From NCBI GenBank assembly GCA_029204225.1, contig CM055094.1:18656708-18720707 (forward strand): 64,000 nucleotides of DNA, in the 5' to 3' direction. The notes under the pieces are model-generated. The model worked only from the letters and a program-made list of their open reading frames with translations, was not told the origin of the DNA and did not search any database. Made by a program: the position numbers and the translations under genes. This stretch comes from Diphasiastrum complanatum (Eukaryota; Streptophyta; Lycopodiopsida; Lycopodiales; Lycopodiaceae). Numbering within the stretch: position 1 is the stretch's first letter; each line of letters starts with the position of its first letter. This document shows, in pieces, positions 55,701 to 64,000 of this stretch.

Positions 55701-56820
55701 ATGTCTTCAAGTGGTAGGTCAAGTGGAAGGTCAAGTGGGAGACCATCTAGGAGAAGAGCCCGTGAGGAGCCCGAAGAATATAATCAAGAGTGGTTTGAGA
55801 ATATATCTCCTCAACAAAGAGATAGAATCAAAAATCTTGTGTTATCTTCTTCGGGTGAATCATCCGAGAGAAGAGCTTCTCAAGATGCCCCTTCCCAAGA
55901 ATCGTGTAGTGTGTATTATGATCTTAATCCACGTGGTGGAGTTATAAAAAATACGCGTGGCAATGTAGTTCATGCTCGTTTGCGTGATTTAGTTGCTTTA
56001 TATTTTGGTAAAAATTACATGATCGATTGGTTCCCCCAATCGCTTGAAGACAAAAATAAAATAATAGAGACTTTGTGTTCTGAATTCCCTCAATCCAATG
56101 CTTTTAGTAGGACTTGGGCCTTGAATACAATGTGCCTTTAGATTCGAAACAAAAGGGAATTGATGAGAAGAGTCGTGAGGAATCCCAAGAATCCCACGAA
56201 GCCTGGATGGTGCTCCAAAAGGGATTGGAGGAAGGTGAAAGGGGAATTGTTGCAAAACAATCCCCGAAAGTATGAACAACAACGTAGGGCCGCCGTCGAG
56301 AAGCTTTTAAAACATAGCCAAAGTCACTTGGGATTGGGAGGAAGGGACAATCTAGAGGCCCAATTCATAAGTGCAATATTTCTTAATATGATTCTATTTT
56401 TGTAGTGAGATTGTTAATGTTTTTTATTGCTAAACTATGTTTTTTTGTTGAATGTAGCTTAGTGATTTTGGAAGACACATGACCGACGCGGAGTGCAAGC
56501 AAGGTTACGATCATGGATATGCTGGCCTTAAGGCTTTTATGGAATTCCATGGATTGTTTTCAATCGTAAACTCTTAACCTTTATTGTTTTGTGATTGTTT
56601 ACTTTGTGGTTTACAAATAAGTTTAATTTCAATTTAATTAAATCTTTGATTCTATTTTGTAGAGAGGCTCTAACACTTCAAGTGTTCGTGATGTGGAAGA
56701 AAATGTGGAAGAGAACGTGGAAGAGTATATGAATGAAAGCGAAGGGGAGTTTGAAGATGTGGACACCAACGTATACCTACAAGATGAAAGAGGCGAGGAG
56801 GGAAGAAGTGATGATGAGTA
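55701..56820 (+). pseudogene. En/Spm-associated (Transposase_24-like) protein, one premature stop
   Basis: ATG at 55701 opens MSSSGRSSGRSSGRPSRRR, a basic Ser/Gly/Arg N-terminus. It continues with YNQEWFENISPQQRDRI, YYDLNPRGGVIKNTRGNVV and FSRTWALNTMCL. A single TAG (56139-56141) follows, then the same frame goes on: RNKRELMRRVVRNPKNPTKP, WRKVKGELLQNNPRKYEQQ and KLLKHSQSHLGLGGRDN. An intron near 56370-56461 leads to DFGRHMTDAECKQGYDHGY. A second intron (GTAAACTC ... TTTTGTAG, about 56567-56663) leads to an acidic tail ending at 56820. The N-R-R-A ... SH.GLGG arrangement resembles the En/Spm Transposase_24 family (memory-based). Nearly intact, so either recently dead or functional with a readthrough/splice I cannot see. 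Confidence 0.5.
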
Positions 56821-57218
56821 GAGGTTCTTAGATTAAATGTAAGGCCTTGTAGAAGGCAATGTAGGAAGAGAGAATTTATTCTCTCATCAATGTACTTGTT
56901 TTTAAATCAATCATTATAATGTTTTGGCATCACATCATTCTTGCAAAATTTTTGAATGCATATATTTTTAATCCATGAATGCAAATGTATAGTCTATTGA
57001 ATGCACATCTATTGATTGCAAATGTATCTATTGATGTATTCAATGCAATGTATAGTCTATTTAATGCACATCTATGCAATGCAAATGATCCATTGATAAA
57101 TTCAATACAATGTATCTATTTTAGCACATGATTTGCATGCTAGAATGCACAATAAAAAGTAATGGAAAGCACAATGGAAAGTAATGGAAATAGATAACAC
57201 ATTAAGTTATCAACTAAA
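56821..57218. other. Intergenic DNA with short degenerate repeats
   Basis: 3' flank of the gene above. 56960-57125 has loosely repeated words ATGCACATCTAT, ATGCAAATG and CAATGTATAGTCTATT. No gene. Confidence 0.5.
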
Positions 57219-57493
57219 ACTTAGAATTTGCTTTGCACAGGAACACAGATCATGCCACACAGTAACACAGATAGAAAACACTCTCCTCAGCAAGCTCACA
57301 TAGCAACTGTATTTCTCAAAATGAAATTACACTGTACATATAGTTGGTCACTCAGGCAACCCATGCATGACCTAGGTTGTCGTTGGCGGGACGCGTGTCC
57401 CGTCGACTTGCCTCGTGGCAAGGCCAACTGATCCTTATCCACTGATAGGACCCACAGTACAGTAACACAGTGATTCTAACTTTAATTCTAACT
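57219..57493 (-). repeat. Family-A copia LTR (3' LTR, copy 2)
   Basis: 275 bp, ACTTAGAATT ... AATTCTAACT on the plus strand. Same non-canonical termini as the copies at 1077 and 11161. The polypurine tract is the RC of 57494-57503. Confidence 0.85.
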
Positions 57494-57546
57494 CTCTCCC
57501 TTAAAGTGGAGTCACTTTTTATACAGTCATATACATAGTTTTAAAG

Positions 57547-60500
57547 TCAACAAACTTTAAGTACATAAAGCTTTGATCTAAATTTATCAAACTTTTCTCC
57601 AGTAAGTGACTTAGTGAAAATATCAGCTAGTTGTTCTTCTGTGCTACAATGAACAACATGAATTTCACGACTCAGTAGCCTCTCACGTATGAAGTGATAC
57701 TGAATCTCAATGTGTTTAGTTCTCGCATGGAACACTGGATTCTTTGCTAGCTGAATGCCACTCTGACTGTCGCTATGTAAAGTTGTGGGATTTTTCTGCT
57801 TTATGCCAATTTCTTCCAAGATTTGTCTCAACCATATAGCTTCTTGTGCAGCACTACACATTGCCTTATACTTTGCTTCTGTGGTGGAAAGAGCAATTGT
57901 GCTTTGCTTCTTACTAGACCAGGAAAAGCAACTACCACAAAATTGGAATATATATCCTGTGGTGGATCTACGATCATCATAGTCACCTCCCCAGTCCGCA
58001 TCCACATAGCCACACAACTCAGGTAAACCATCATGCTTCCTGTAAATCAAGCCATACTCTGAAGTGCCTTTCACATAACGCAAAATGCGTTTAGCTGCCT
58101 TCCAATGTGTTTCTGTAGGTGCTGCCATAAGTTGACTTACAATGCCAACATCATAGCATATATCTTGTCTAGTCGTGGTAAGGTAAATCAAGCTCCCTAC
58201 TAACTGTCTATATAGCGTAGCATCAAATGACTGTGACTTATCAAGCTTAGAAAGCTTTTTACCTGGTTCAATACAAGTGTTTACTGGTTTGCAATCCTGC
58301 AACCTAAACATGTGCAGCAACTCTTTGACATACTTCACCTGTGTTAAACCCACTTCATGTCCTTTTTGCCACACTTCTACTCCAAGGTAGTAATGCATCA
58401 GGCTGAGATCTGTCATCTCAAATTGTTCCATGAGGTCTTTCTTGATCATGTCTATCATCTCTTGATTATTTCCCTTAATAATGAAGTCATCAACATAAAG
58501 AGAAATCAAAGAAACCATACCATCAAAGCATAAGACATATAGATTTGGATCAGAATGTGTTCTCACCATCCCCTTTGAATGAAAGTAGGCATCAATCCTG
58601 CTATACCATGCACGTGGTGCTTGTTTAAGACCATAAAGCGCTTTCTTCAAGCGACATACTTTATTTTCCTGTCCTTTCGTTACAAAGCCTTCAGGTTGAT
58701 CCATGAACACTTCTTCTTCTAACTCACCATTTAGAAAAGCAGATTTCACATCCATCTGATGCAAAGGCCAACCAAAATGTGAAGCTAAAGCAATAAGTAG
58801 ATGTAGAGCATTCCAAACCGGTGCAAAGGTCTCATCATAGTCGATGCCTTTATTTTGTGCGTACCCTTTGATCACCAATCTTGCTTTGTGCTTTGCTATA
58901 CTTCCATCTGCATGGTACTTAGTCATGTAAACCCATTTGCAACCAATGGTTTTCTTGCCAACTGGTGGTTCTACTAAGTCCCATGTGCTATGCTTAGCAA
59001 TTGACTCCATCTCCTCTCCCATGACCTTGACCCAAATGTCATCATCCTTTGCTTCACCATAAGTCGAAGGTTCTTTGCTTTGAATAATGCTAGATAAGAG
59101 AGCATAATTTGATTCATACCTTTCAGGTAGTATCTTCTCTCTTGTTGATCTTCGTAGCTCTCCCTGGTTAGATGATCTTGGAAAGTCATCTATGTCGCGG
59201 CTCTCCATCAATCTTTCAAACCACTTAGGGAGCTTTCTGTTAGGTGATCGACATCCTGGTGAAAATGTATCCCACGGTACATCCTTCTCCTTGCGTTTGT
59301 CACCTGCAACTTCAATCCTTCTTGCACCAAAAGGTTTGTCCCTACCTCTCCAACATGTTTCTTGAGGTTGAGTAGTAGTATCTTGAGATGTATCCTCATG
59401 TTCATCACTCGGAAGGTCAATGAATGGATCATCATCAGGTGGTATCCTCACTATACCATGTTTCCCACTGGATGTGTCTATCTTCTCAGCATCCTTGTCT
59501 TCATACATCTTGGATTCATCAAAGATAACATCACGGCTTATATGAATTTTGTTTTCGATTGGATCAAAACATCTATAGCCCTTCACACGATCATCATATC
59601 CTAGGAATATGCACTTGATAGCTTTTACATCAAGTTTACGTCTCTCTTCCTTAGGAATGTGTACAAAGGCCTTACATCCAAAGATTCGCAAGTGGTTCAC
59701 CTTTGGCTTCTTCTTCGTGAATGCTTCCTCATGTGTTATCTTTGATATGGCAATGGTAGAGCTTCTATTTTGAAGATAGACTGTCGTGCTACATGCTTCT
59801 GACCAAAAATCTTTTGGTAGTTTCATCTCAACTAGCATAGATCTGGCACTTTCCACAATCGTACGATTCTTGCGCTCAGCTACACCATTGAGAGCAAGAG
59901 TATGAGCTTGTGTAAATTGTCTTTTAACCCCACATTGATCACAAAGATCATTGAAGTCATTAGACTTGTACTCACCTCCACTATCTGATCTTAGGACTTT
60001 GATCTTCCTACCTGTCTGATTTTTGACCAATGCTTTGAAGCTCTTGAAGTTATCAAATGCATCTGATTTTTTCTTCAAGAAGTAGATCCACGTTTTACGT
60101 GACATATCATCAATAAAGGTCATGAAATAGAAGGCTTTACCTAAGGACATGGTCCTCATAGGCCCGCATAAATTTGTGTGGATTAAATCCAGGATGTTCT
60201 TTGCTCTTGCAACACCCCCTTTATTGAACTTCTCTCGATGTTGCTTCCCATATTCACAAGATTCGCACATCGATTTCAAGTGATCTTCTATGGTAGGCAA
60301 TCCTATTACCATCTCAAATTTTCTCATCAAACTGAGGCTTCTCAAGTTCAAGTGACCAAGCCTCTTGTGCCACAACTCATTTTGCGATGGAATGGACGAT
60401 ACAAGTCCATGTTGCCCCTTGATTGTAGCATTCAACCTGTACAATTTTGTATTGGGCTCTCTTACTCCATCCGCAATAACTTTGAACTTTTGGTTCGCAT

Positions 60501-60897
60501 CCTTCACAAAGCAACGATCATGGGCGAATTCTACTTTCAACTTTTGATCAGTAATGACTCCAACAGAAAGTAGATTTTTCTTCAAACCTGGTATGTAAAG
60601 TACCTCCTTGATCATCCTGCTTTTGCCATCAGGTAGTTGGATTGAAACTGTGCCTATCCCCTTGATCATGCACACCTCACCATTTGCTTGTGAAACAGAT
60701 GTTCCATTATCCAACACCTTTAAACTACTGAACCAATTCTTGTTACCTGTCATATGTCTTGTGGCTCCTGAGTCAATATACCATGCTTGATCATCTTGAT
60801 TATATGACAATGCAGATATGAAGATGCTAGAGTCTTCAATCTCACCCTCATCGACAAGGTTACCTGCTTGTTTTGGTTTTCCCTTGTCTTGTTCCAC
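57547..60897 (-). CDS. Family-A copia pol, open frame of about 1116 codons
   Basis: Minus-strand frame, open further upstream than 60897 (that position is a GTG, not a true start). It encodes protease (WYIDSGATRHM), the integrase zinc domain (HKRLGHLNLRSLSL, MCESCEYGKQ), integrase core, RT with catalytic YVDD (LYVDDFIIKG) and RNase H (GYVDADWGGD, ALSTTEAKYKAM, KHIEIQYHF). In the core the first catalytic Asp is Asn (LIHTNLCGPM) and the segment before the Glu is unusual (TLALNGVAERKNRT for the common PQQNGVAE). RNase H has TEAK for the usual TEAE. So the frame is open but the integrase is probably inactive. It served here as the reference for the broken copy 1. Confidence 0.9.
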   Translation of the reverse strand: MEQDKGKPKQAGNLVDEGEIEDSSIFISALSYNQDDQAWYIDSGATRHMTGNKNWFSSLKVLDNGTSVSQANGEVCMIKGIGTVSIQLPDGKSRMIKEVLYIPGLKKNLLSVGVITDQKLKVEFAHDRCFVKDANQKFKVIADGVREPNTKLYRLNATIKGQHGLVSSIPSQNELWHKRLGHLNLRSLSLMRKFEMVIGLPTIEDHLKSMCESCEYGKQHREKFNKGGVARAKNILDLIHTNLCGPMRTMSLGKAFYFMTFIDDMSRKTWIYFLKKKSDAFDNFKSFKALVKNQTGRKIKVLRSDSGGEYKSNDFNDLCDQCGVKRQFTQAHTLALNGVAERKNRTIVESARSMLVEMKLPKDFWSEACSTTVYLQNRSSTIAISKITHEEAFTKKKPKVNHLRIFGCKAFVHIPKEERRKLDVKAIKCIFLGYDDRVKGYRCFDPIENKIHISRDVIFDESKMYEDKDAEKIDTSSGKHGIVRIPPDDDPFIDLPSDEHEDTSQDTTTQPQETCWRGRDKPFGARRIEVAGDKRKEKDVPWDTFSPGCRSPNRKLPKWFERLMESRDIDDFPRSSNQGELRRSTREKILPERYESNYALLSSIIQSKEPSTYGEAKDDDIWVKVMGEEMESIAKHSTWDLVEPPVGKKTIGCKWVYMTKYHADGSIAKHKARLVIKGYAQNKGIDYDETFAPVWNALHLLIALASHFGWPLHQMDVKSAFLNGELEEEVFMDQPEGFVTKGQENKVCRLKKALYGLKQAPRAWYSRIDAYFHSKGMVRTHSDPNLYVLCFDGMVSLISLYVDDFIIKGNNQEMIDMIKKDLMEQFEMTDLSLMHYYLGVEVWQKGHEVGLTQVKYVKELLHMFRLQDCKPVNTCIEPGKKLSKLDKSQSFDATLYRQLVGSLIYLTTTRQDICYDVGIVSQLMAAPTETHWKAAKRILRYVKGTSEYGLIYRKHDGLPELCGYVDADWGGDYDDRRSTTGYIFQFCGSCFSWSSKKQSTIALSTTEAKYKAMCSAAQEAIWLRQILEEIGIKQKNPTTLHSDSQSGIQLAKNPVFHARTKHIEIQYHFIRERLLSREIHVVHCSTEEQLADIFTKSLTGEKFDKFRSKLYVLKVC

Positions 60898-61490
60898 CAG
60901 GAATTTGCGGTATTCACTCTTCCAATGGCCCTTTTTACCACAATGGAAGCACTTGCCTTTCTTCTTAGTTTTGTTGGAAGATCCCTCATCCTCCTGAAAC
61001 TTGGCAAATTGTTGCTTAGACTTCTTCTTGCCCTTGCCCTTGCCCTGTTTTTGCCTGTCGCAAGTGCCTGATCATCAGTATCTAGCTTTCACCATTTCTC
61101 GTCGTTGCTCTTCCTGCATCAAGTTTCCTATGAGCTCGTCAAAGGTTGGCAATCTTTCTCTTGATGCTATTTCGCTTACGAACATATGATAGGATTCTGC
61201 AATGCCGCACAATGCATTGTGTACCAGCTCCACATCACGTATGTGCTTGCCAATAGAATACAGTTCATCTCTCATTGTCTTGATTCTGGTCATGTATGTC
61301 TGAATGTGCTCTCCTTGTTCCATGCAGGCACTATTCAACTTTGACTTCAGAAACATGATTCTTGACGGATTTGGCGTCTCGAACTGCTCCTTTAGCACGT
61401 CCCATGCCTGTCTGGGTGTAATAGCATCACAAATGTGGGTAATGATGTGATCTTTCACTGACAAGTTAATGAAGGTCAAAGCTTTCCTCA
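60898..61490 (-). pseudogene. Family-A copia gag (copy 2), 5'-truncated and interrupted
   Basis: From the right, KALTFINLSVKDHIITHICD through ERLPTFDELIGNLMQEEQRR is open. The frame then stops in tandem TGA codons near 61075-61080, at a site that has lost about 8 bases compared with copy 1. The nucleocapsid follows with CFHCGKKGHWKSEY, a knuckle whose last Cys is Tyr. The gag N-terminus is missing: homology with copy 1 ends at about 61488, where unrelated DNA begins. No 5' LTR is present, so the element cannot be autonomous. Confidence 0.8.
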
Positions 61491-61559
61491 TCTGTCCCAT
61501 CGTCACCGCCACAACCACCTAATTGGCTCCATTTTTTGGACTGTACCATATGGAGACAA

Positions 61560-61800
61560 CAATTACACGATTGCATGCTGTGGCAGCAAGACAAAATAGA
61601 GAGTGCGAATGGAAGAAAGGATGGTGAGATGGAAAAAGTTATACTTGGCAGGGTCTAGCTCAGAACGCTGGAGAGACTCGACTATGCGGTCCACGAATTC
61701 GTATATGAGGCCCATCGTGCACCCCTCGCGATCAACGAGCCTCAAAATAGAGTAGATGGGGCGCATGATGTCCATCAGCTGCTGCATATCCACCTAGAAA
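61560..61800 (-). pseudogene. hAT-like transposase fragment
   Basis: Minus-strand MDMQQLMDIMRPIYSILRLV, then DREGCTMGLIYEFVDRI followed by VESLQRSELDPAK. The phrase P.Y..LR.VD...MG.IYE.(V/M)DR is typical of the C-terminal half of DUF659/hAT-type plant transposases. A TTTCTAGG just upstream could be a splice acceptor. It is wedged between two copia fragments and is too short to be functional. Confidence 0.6.
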
Positions 61801-61801
61801 G

Positions 61802-63680
61802 GCTTAACTTATACAACATCTCAAATGGCGTTCTTCATTCTTTTGCAAGATTAGGAAGCCTATTACAAAGATAGTTTGCACATGCAACTGCTTCTCTCCA
61901 AAATTCTTTAGGTAGAGAAGCTTCTAGCCTAATGGCTTTTGCACATTCACACAAAGTTCAATTTTTTTCTCTCAGCAACTTCATTTTGCTAAGGAGTATG
62001 TCAACAAGAAAATTCTCTTTGTATTCCCTCTCTCTCACAAAAGTCTTTAAACTTATTGGAGGTGTATTCTCCTCCACTATCACCAACTTGAAAGAAAACT
62101 GCTTTTCTACATAAGCTTTGAAAGTAAGGAAAACATCATAAACAATGGCTTTAGAAGATAGCATATAGATCCAAAAATATCTTGTATAATCATCTACGAA
62201 GAAAACAACAATTTTCTCCTCCTTTGCTCTTGGTTGAAGAGAAATGAACATCAGAGTGCAGAGTTCAAATGGATGCTTTGGTTTGATGCTTGATCTAGGA
62301 AAAGGCCTTCTGTGTGATTTTGCCAAAACACAAGCTTCACAAGGTTGAAGCTCCTTTGATAGTGTCTTTGGTAGTCCAACAACTTTTCCTTCCTTGACCA
62401 TAGATTGTATGGCTTTGAAATTGGGATGTCCCAATCTCTTATGCCACAGATCCTCCTGAAGAACCCTGGTCTCATAAGCAATATATGAAATGTTAGCACT
62501 CTCCCTAGAATCTAGTTTGTACAACTTTCCAATTCTAGATCCTCTAGCAATAACTTCATTTTCTCTTGAGATTATACACTTGTCAACTCGAAACTTGACA
62601 TCCAATCCACTATCAAACAATTGTCCTACACTAATGAGATTTTTGGTTAGTCTAGGTACATAAAGTACATCATGCAAGCAAAAAGATTTTGATGATGATG
62701 CATGCGGTGGAATACTACCTATTTCTTCAATTCTACACTCTACATCATTAGCAGTATAGATTGATCTTTTTGCTCCTAGATATGGCATGAGACTTGTGAA
62801 AGAGTTTCTAGAACTAGACATATGGGAACTAGCCCCACTGTCTATCCACCAGACTTCTTCATTCTTGAAAGGAAAAGATGAAAAACCAGACATCATTGAA
62901 GAATCCTCTCTTTCACTCTCAACACCCTCACACTCATCCTCATTAGTAAGGTTAGCTTGCTTAGATTGGTTCTTCTTCTTGAAACAGTTTGATGCACCGT
63001 GCCCTTCCTTGCCAGAGAAAATACCCTTGATCTTTGACAGCTTCTTCTTTCCATTGGATGTTGCAACTTGTGAGGACTGATCCTCACCACCTTCTTTGGC
63101 TTTGTCCTTCTTGAAGTGTTGTTGACCTTTGCTCTTGCCTCTTGACTTGTCTCTGATGAAGAGGGCTTTGTCATATCCACCATCTTTCAATGAAAGTCTG
63201 TTGATCCTCAGCATCTTGTACTCTTGCCTGTTTTCTTCAGCAATGAGAACACCTTGTAGTATCTCCAAGGATGGAAGTTCCTCCCTGACAACATAAGTAT
63301 GCACAATATTGTCATACTCATCTCTAAGTCCATTAAGGACTACTTGAACAAGTTCAGTGTTCTTAAGAGCATCTCCAATACCAGGTGTAAGCAATCTAGA
63401 AGTATTCTTAATTTCATAGATTGTTTTTAAAGTGTCCCAAGCCTCCTTGGCAGTGGTGCATGTACTGATCTCTCTTAACACTTCAATTGTTACATTCATT
63501 TTTATAAAATGAAGGGCAATTTTGGTTCTTTTGTTGAATGTTGCAGGTTCTTCTTCAGCTCCACTCACAATGTCCATTACATCCTATAGAATCAATAATG
63601 ATTCCATTCTAATCTTCCACATTGCATAATTGGAAGATGTTAGTCTCTCACTATGCTCCAAGAAATGTGAACCAGATGAA
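61802..63680 (-). pseudogene. Copia gag-protease-integrase fragment (family D)
   Basis: On the minus strand, gag begins near 63670 (HSERLTSSNYAMWKIRMES) with an in-frame TAG at 63584-63586, followed by the long frame 63577-61958. Gag lacks about 40 residues after NTSRLLT. The nucleocapsid knuckle reads GIFSGKEGHGASNC, so two Cys are lost. Protease WWIDSGASSHM is intact. Integrase has HKRLGHPNFKAIQ and CEACVLAKSH, but the first catalytic region is scrambled (LCTLMFISLQPRAKEE). It then runs through frameshifts to PKEFWREAVACANYLCNR at about 61850-61930. RT and RNase H are absent. Related to but clearly diverged from family C (31779-35732). Confidence 0.85.
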
Positions 63681-64000
63681 TAAATCTTCTCTATGAGAAA
63701 TTCTAGTAATGACAAAGATGAAGTTGAAAAATGTTGCTTGCTATCTCAACCTAGGATCTAACACTAATGATTTTGATCCAACCTATGAAATCTAGCAACA
63801 AAATGTGAGATCAAACTCTCAACATAGAAAATCAATCTATCTTGAATTTGGATCTTGCTTCAATCACTGAAATGAAGCAAATGCAAGTAAGAAGTCTATC
63901 TCTCCCACGAGTTTTAAAGAATTGATAAACTCTCCAGGAAATTACTTTCAACTTAGACACAATAATTTGTGTGAAATGAAAAGTCTAAGACCTCACAAAG
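63681..64000 (-). other. Probable leader of the family-D copia fragment
   Basis: Upstream of the broken gag on the minus strand. No LTR or primer site is seen before the window ends, so the element may continue outside. Confidence 0.4.

Overview
The window is plant nuclear DNA, almost certainly from a flowering plant. The evidence is Ty1/copia and Ty3/gypsy LTR retrotransposons primed by initiator-methionine tRNA, CACTA, hAT-like and probably MULE-like transposon relics, long (CT/GA)n microsatellites, spliceosomal introns, and one fragment of a plant root-cap/LEA-related gene. The species cannot be fixed from the sequence. There is no intact host gene; nearly everything recognisable is mobile or decayed.

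Layout. 1-1.1 kb: intergenic with a (CT)n tract. 1.08-11.15 kb: a decayed minus-strand copia element (family A), interrupted by a complete chromodomain Ty3/gypsy element at 1949-8250 that has 5-bp target duplications. 11.16-11.95 kb: a second family-A LTR plus leader in the opposite orientation. 12-20.9 kb: AT-rich intergenic DNA with GC-rich dispersed repeats, minisatellites, an LTR-like relic and a CACTA transposase relic at 18.7-19.9 kb. 20.96-26.46 kb: an old copia element (family B) that lacks gag. 27.1-28.0 kb: a rearranged two-exon root-cap-like gene, cut by a chromovirus LTR. 28.0-29.95 kb: the 3' end of a decayed minus-strand chromovirus, into which a very young, complete copia element (family C, 29952-36382) has inserted. 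It has a 1317-codon ORF, two 655-bp LTRs in which I see no difference, and a TTCTA target duplication. 36.4-43 kb: decayed DNA, a 223-bp (GA)n tract, another chromovirus LTR, a possible MULE-like exon, a family-C-related LTR and a copia RNase H fragment. 43.6-44.2 kb: a strong GC-rich inverted repeat and a tandem duplication.

45.1-49.7 kb is the most unusual part. A decaying plus-strand gene, read across one clear intron, joins a ParB-like segment, a segment resembling a circularly permuted (beta-class) DNA methyltransferase, and an FCP1/SCP-like HAD phosphatase domain. To its right, on the minus strand (50.2-54.3 kb), are a CACTA TNP2 amino-terminal half, a transposase-associated zinc-finger-like segment and a SET-like segment. 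On the plus strand at 55.7-56.8 kb is an En/Spm-associated-type gene. I infer that 45-57 kb may be the remains of one or more large CACTA-type elements carrying chromatin- or DNA-modifying domains. That link is inference from proximity.

57.2-63.7 kb: a second family-A copia copy with an open pol but an Asp-to-Asn change at the first integrase catalytic position, then an hAT-like transposase fragment, then a minus-strand copia fragment (family D). Several premature stops across the window look like CAG-to-TAG changes, as expected from long-term cytosine methylation and deamination of silenced elements.
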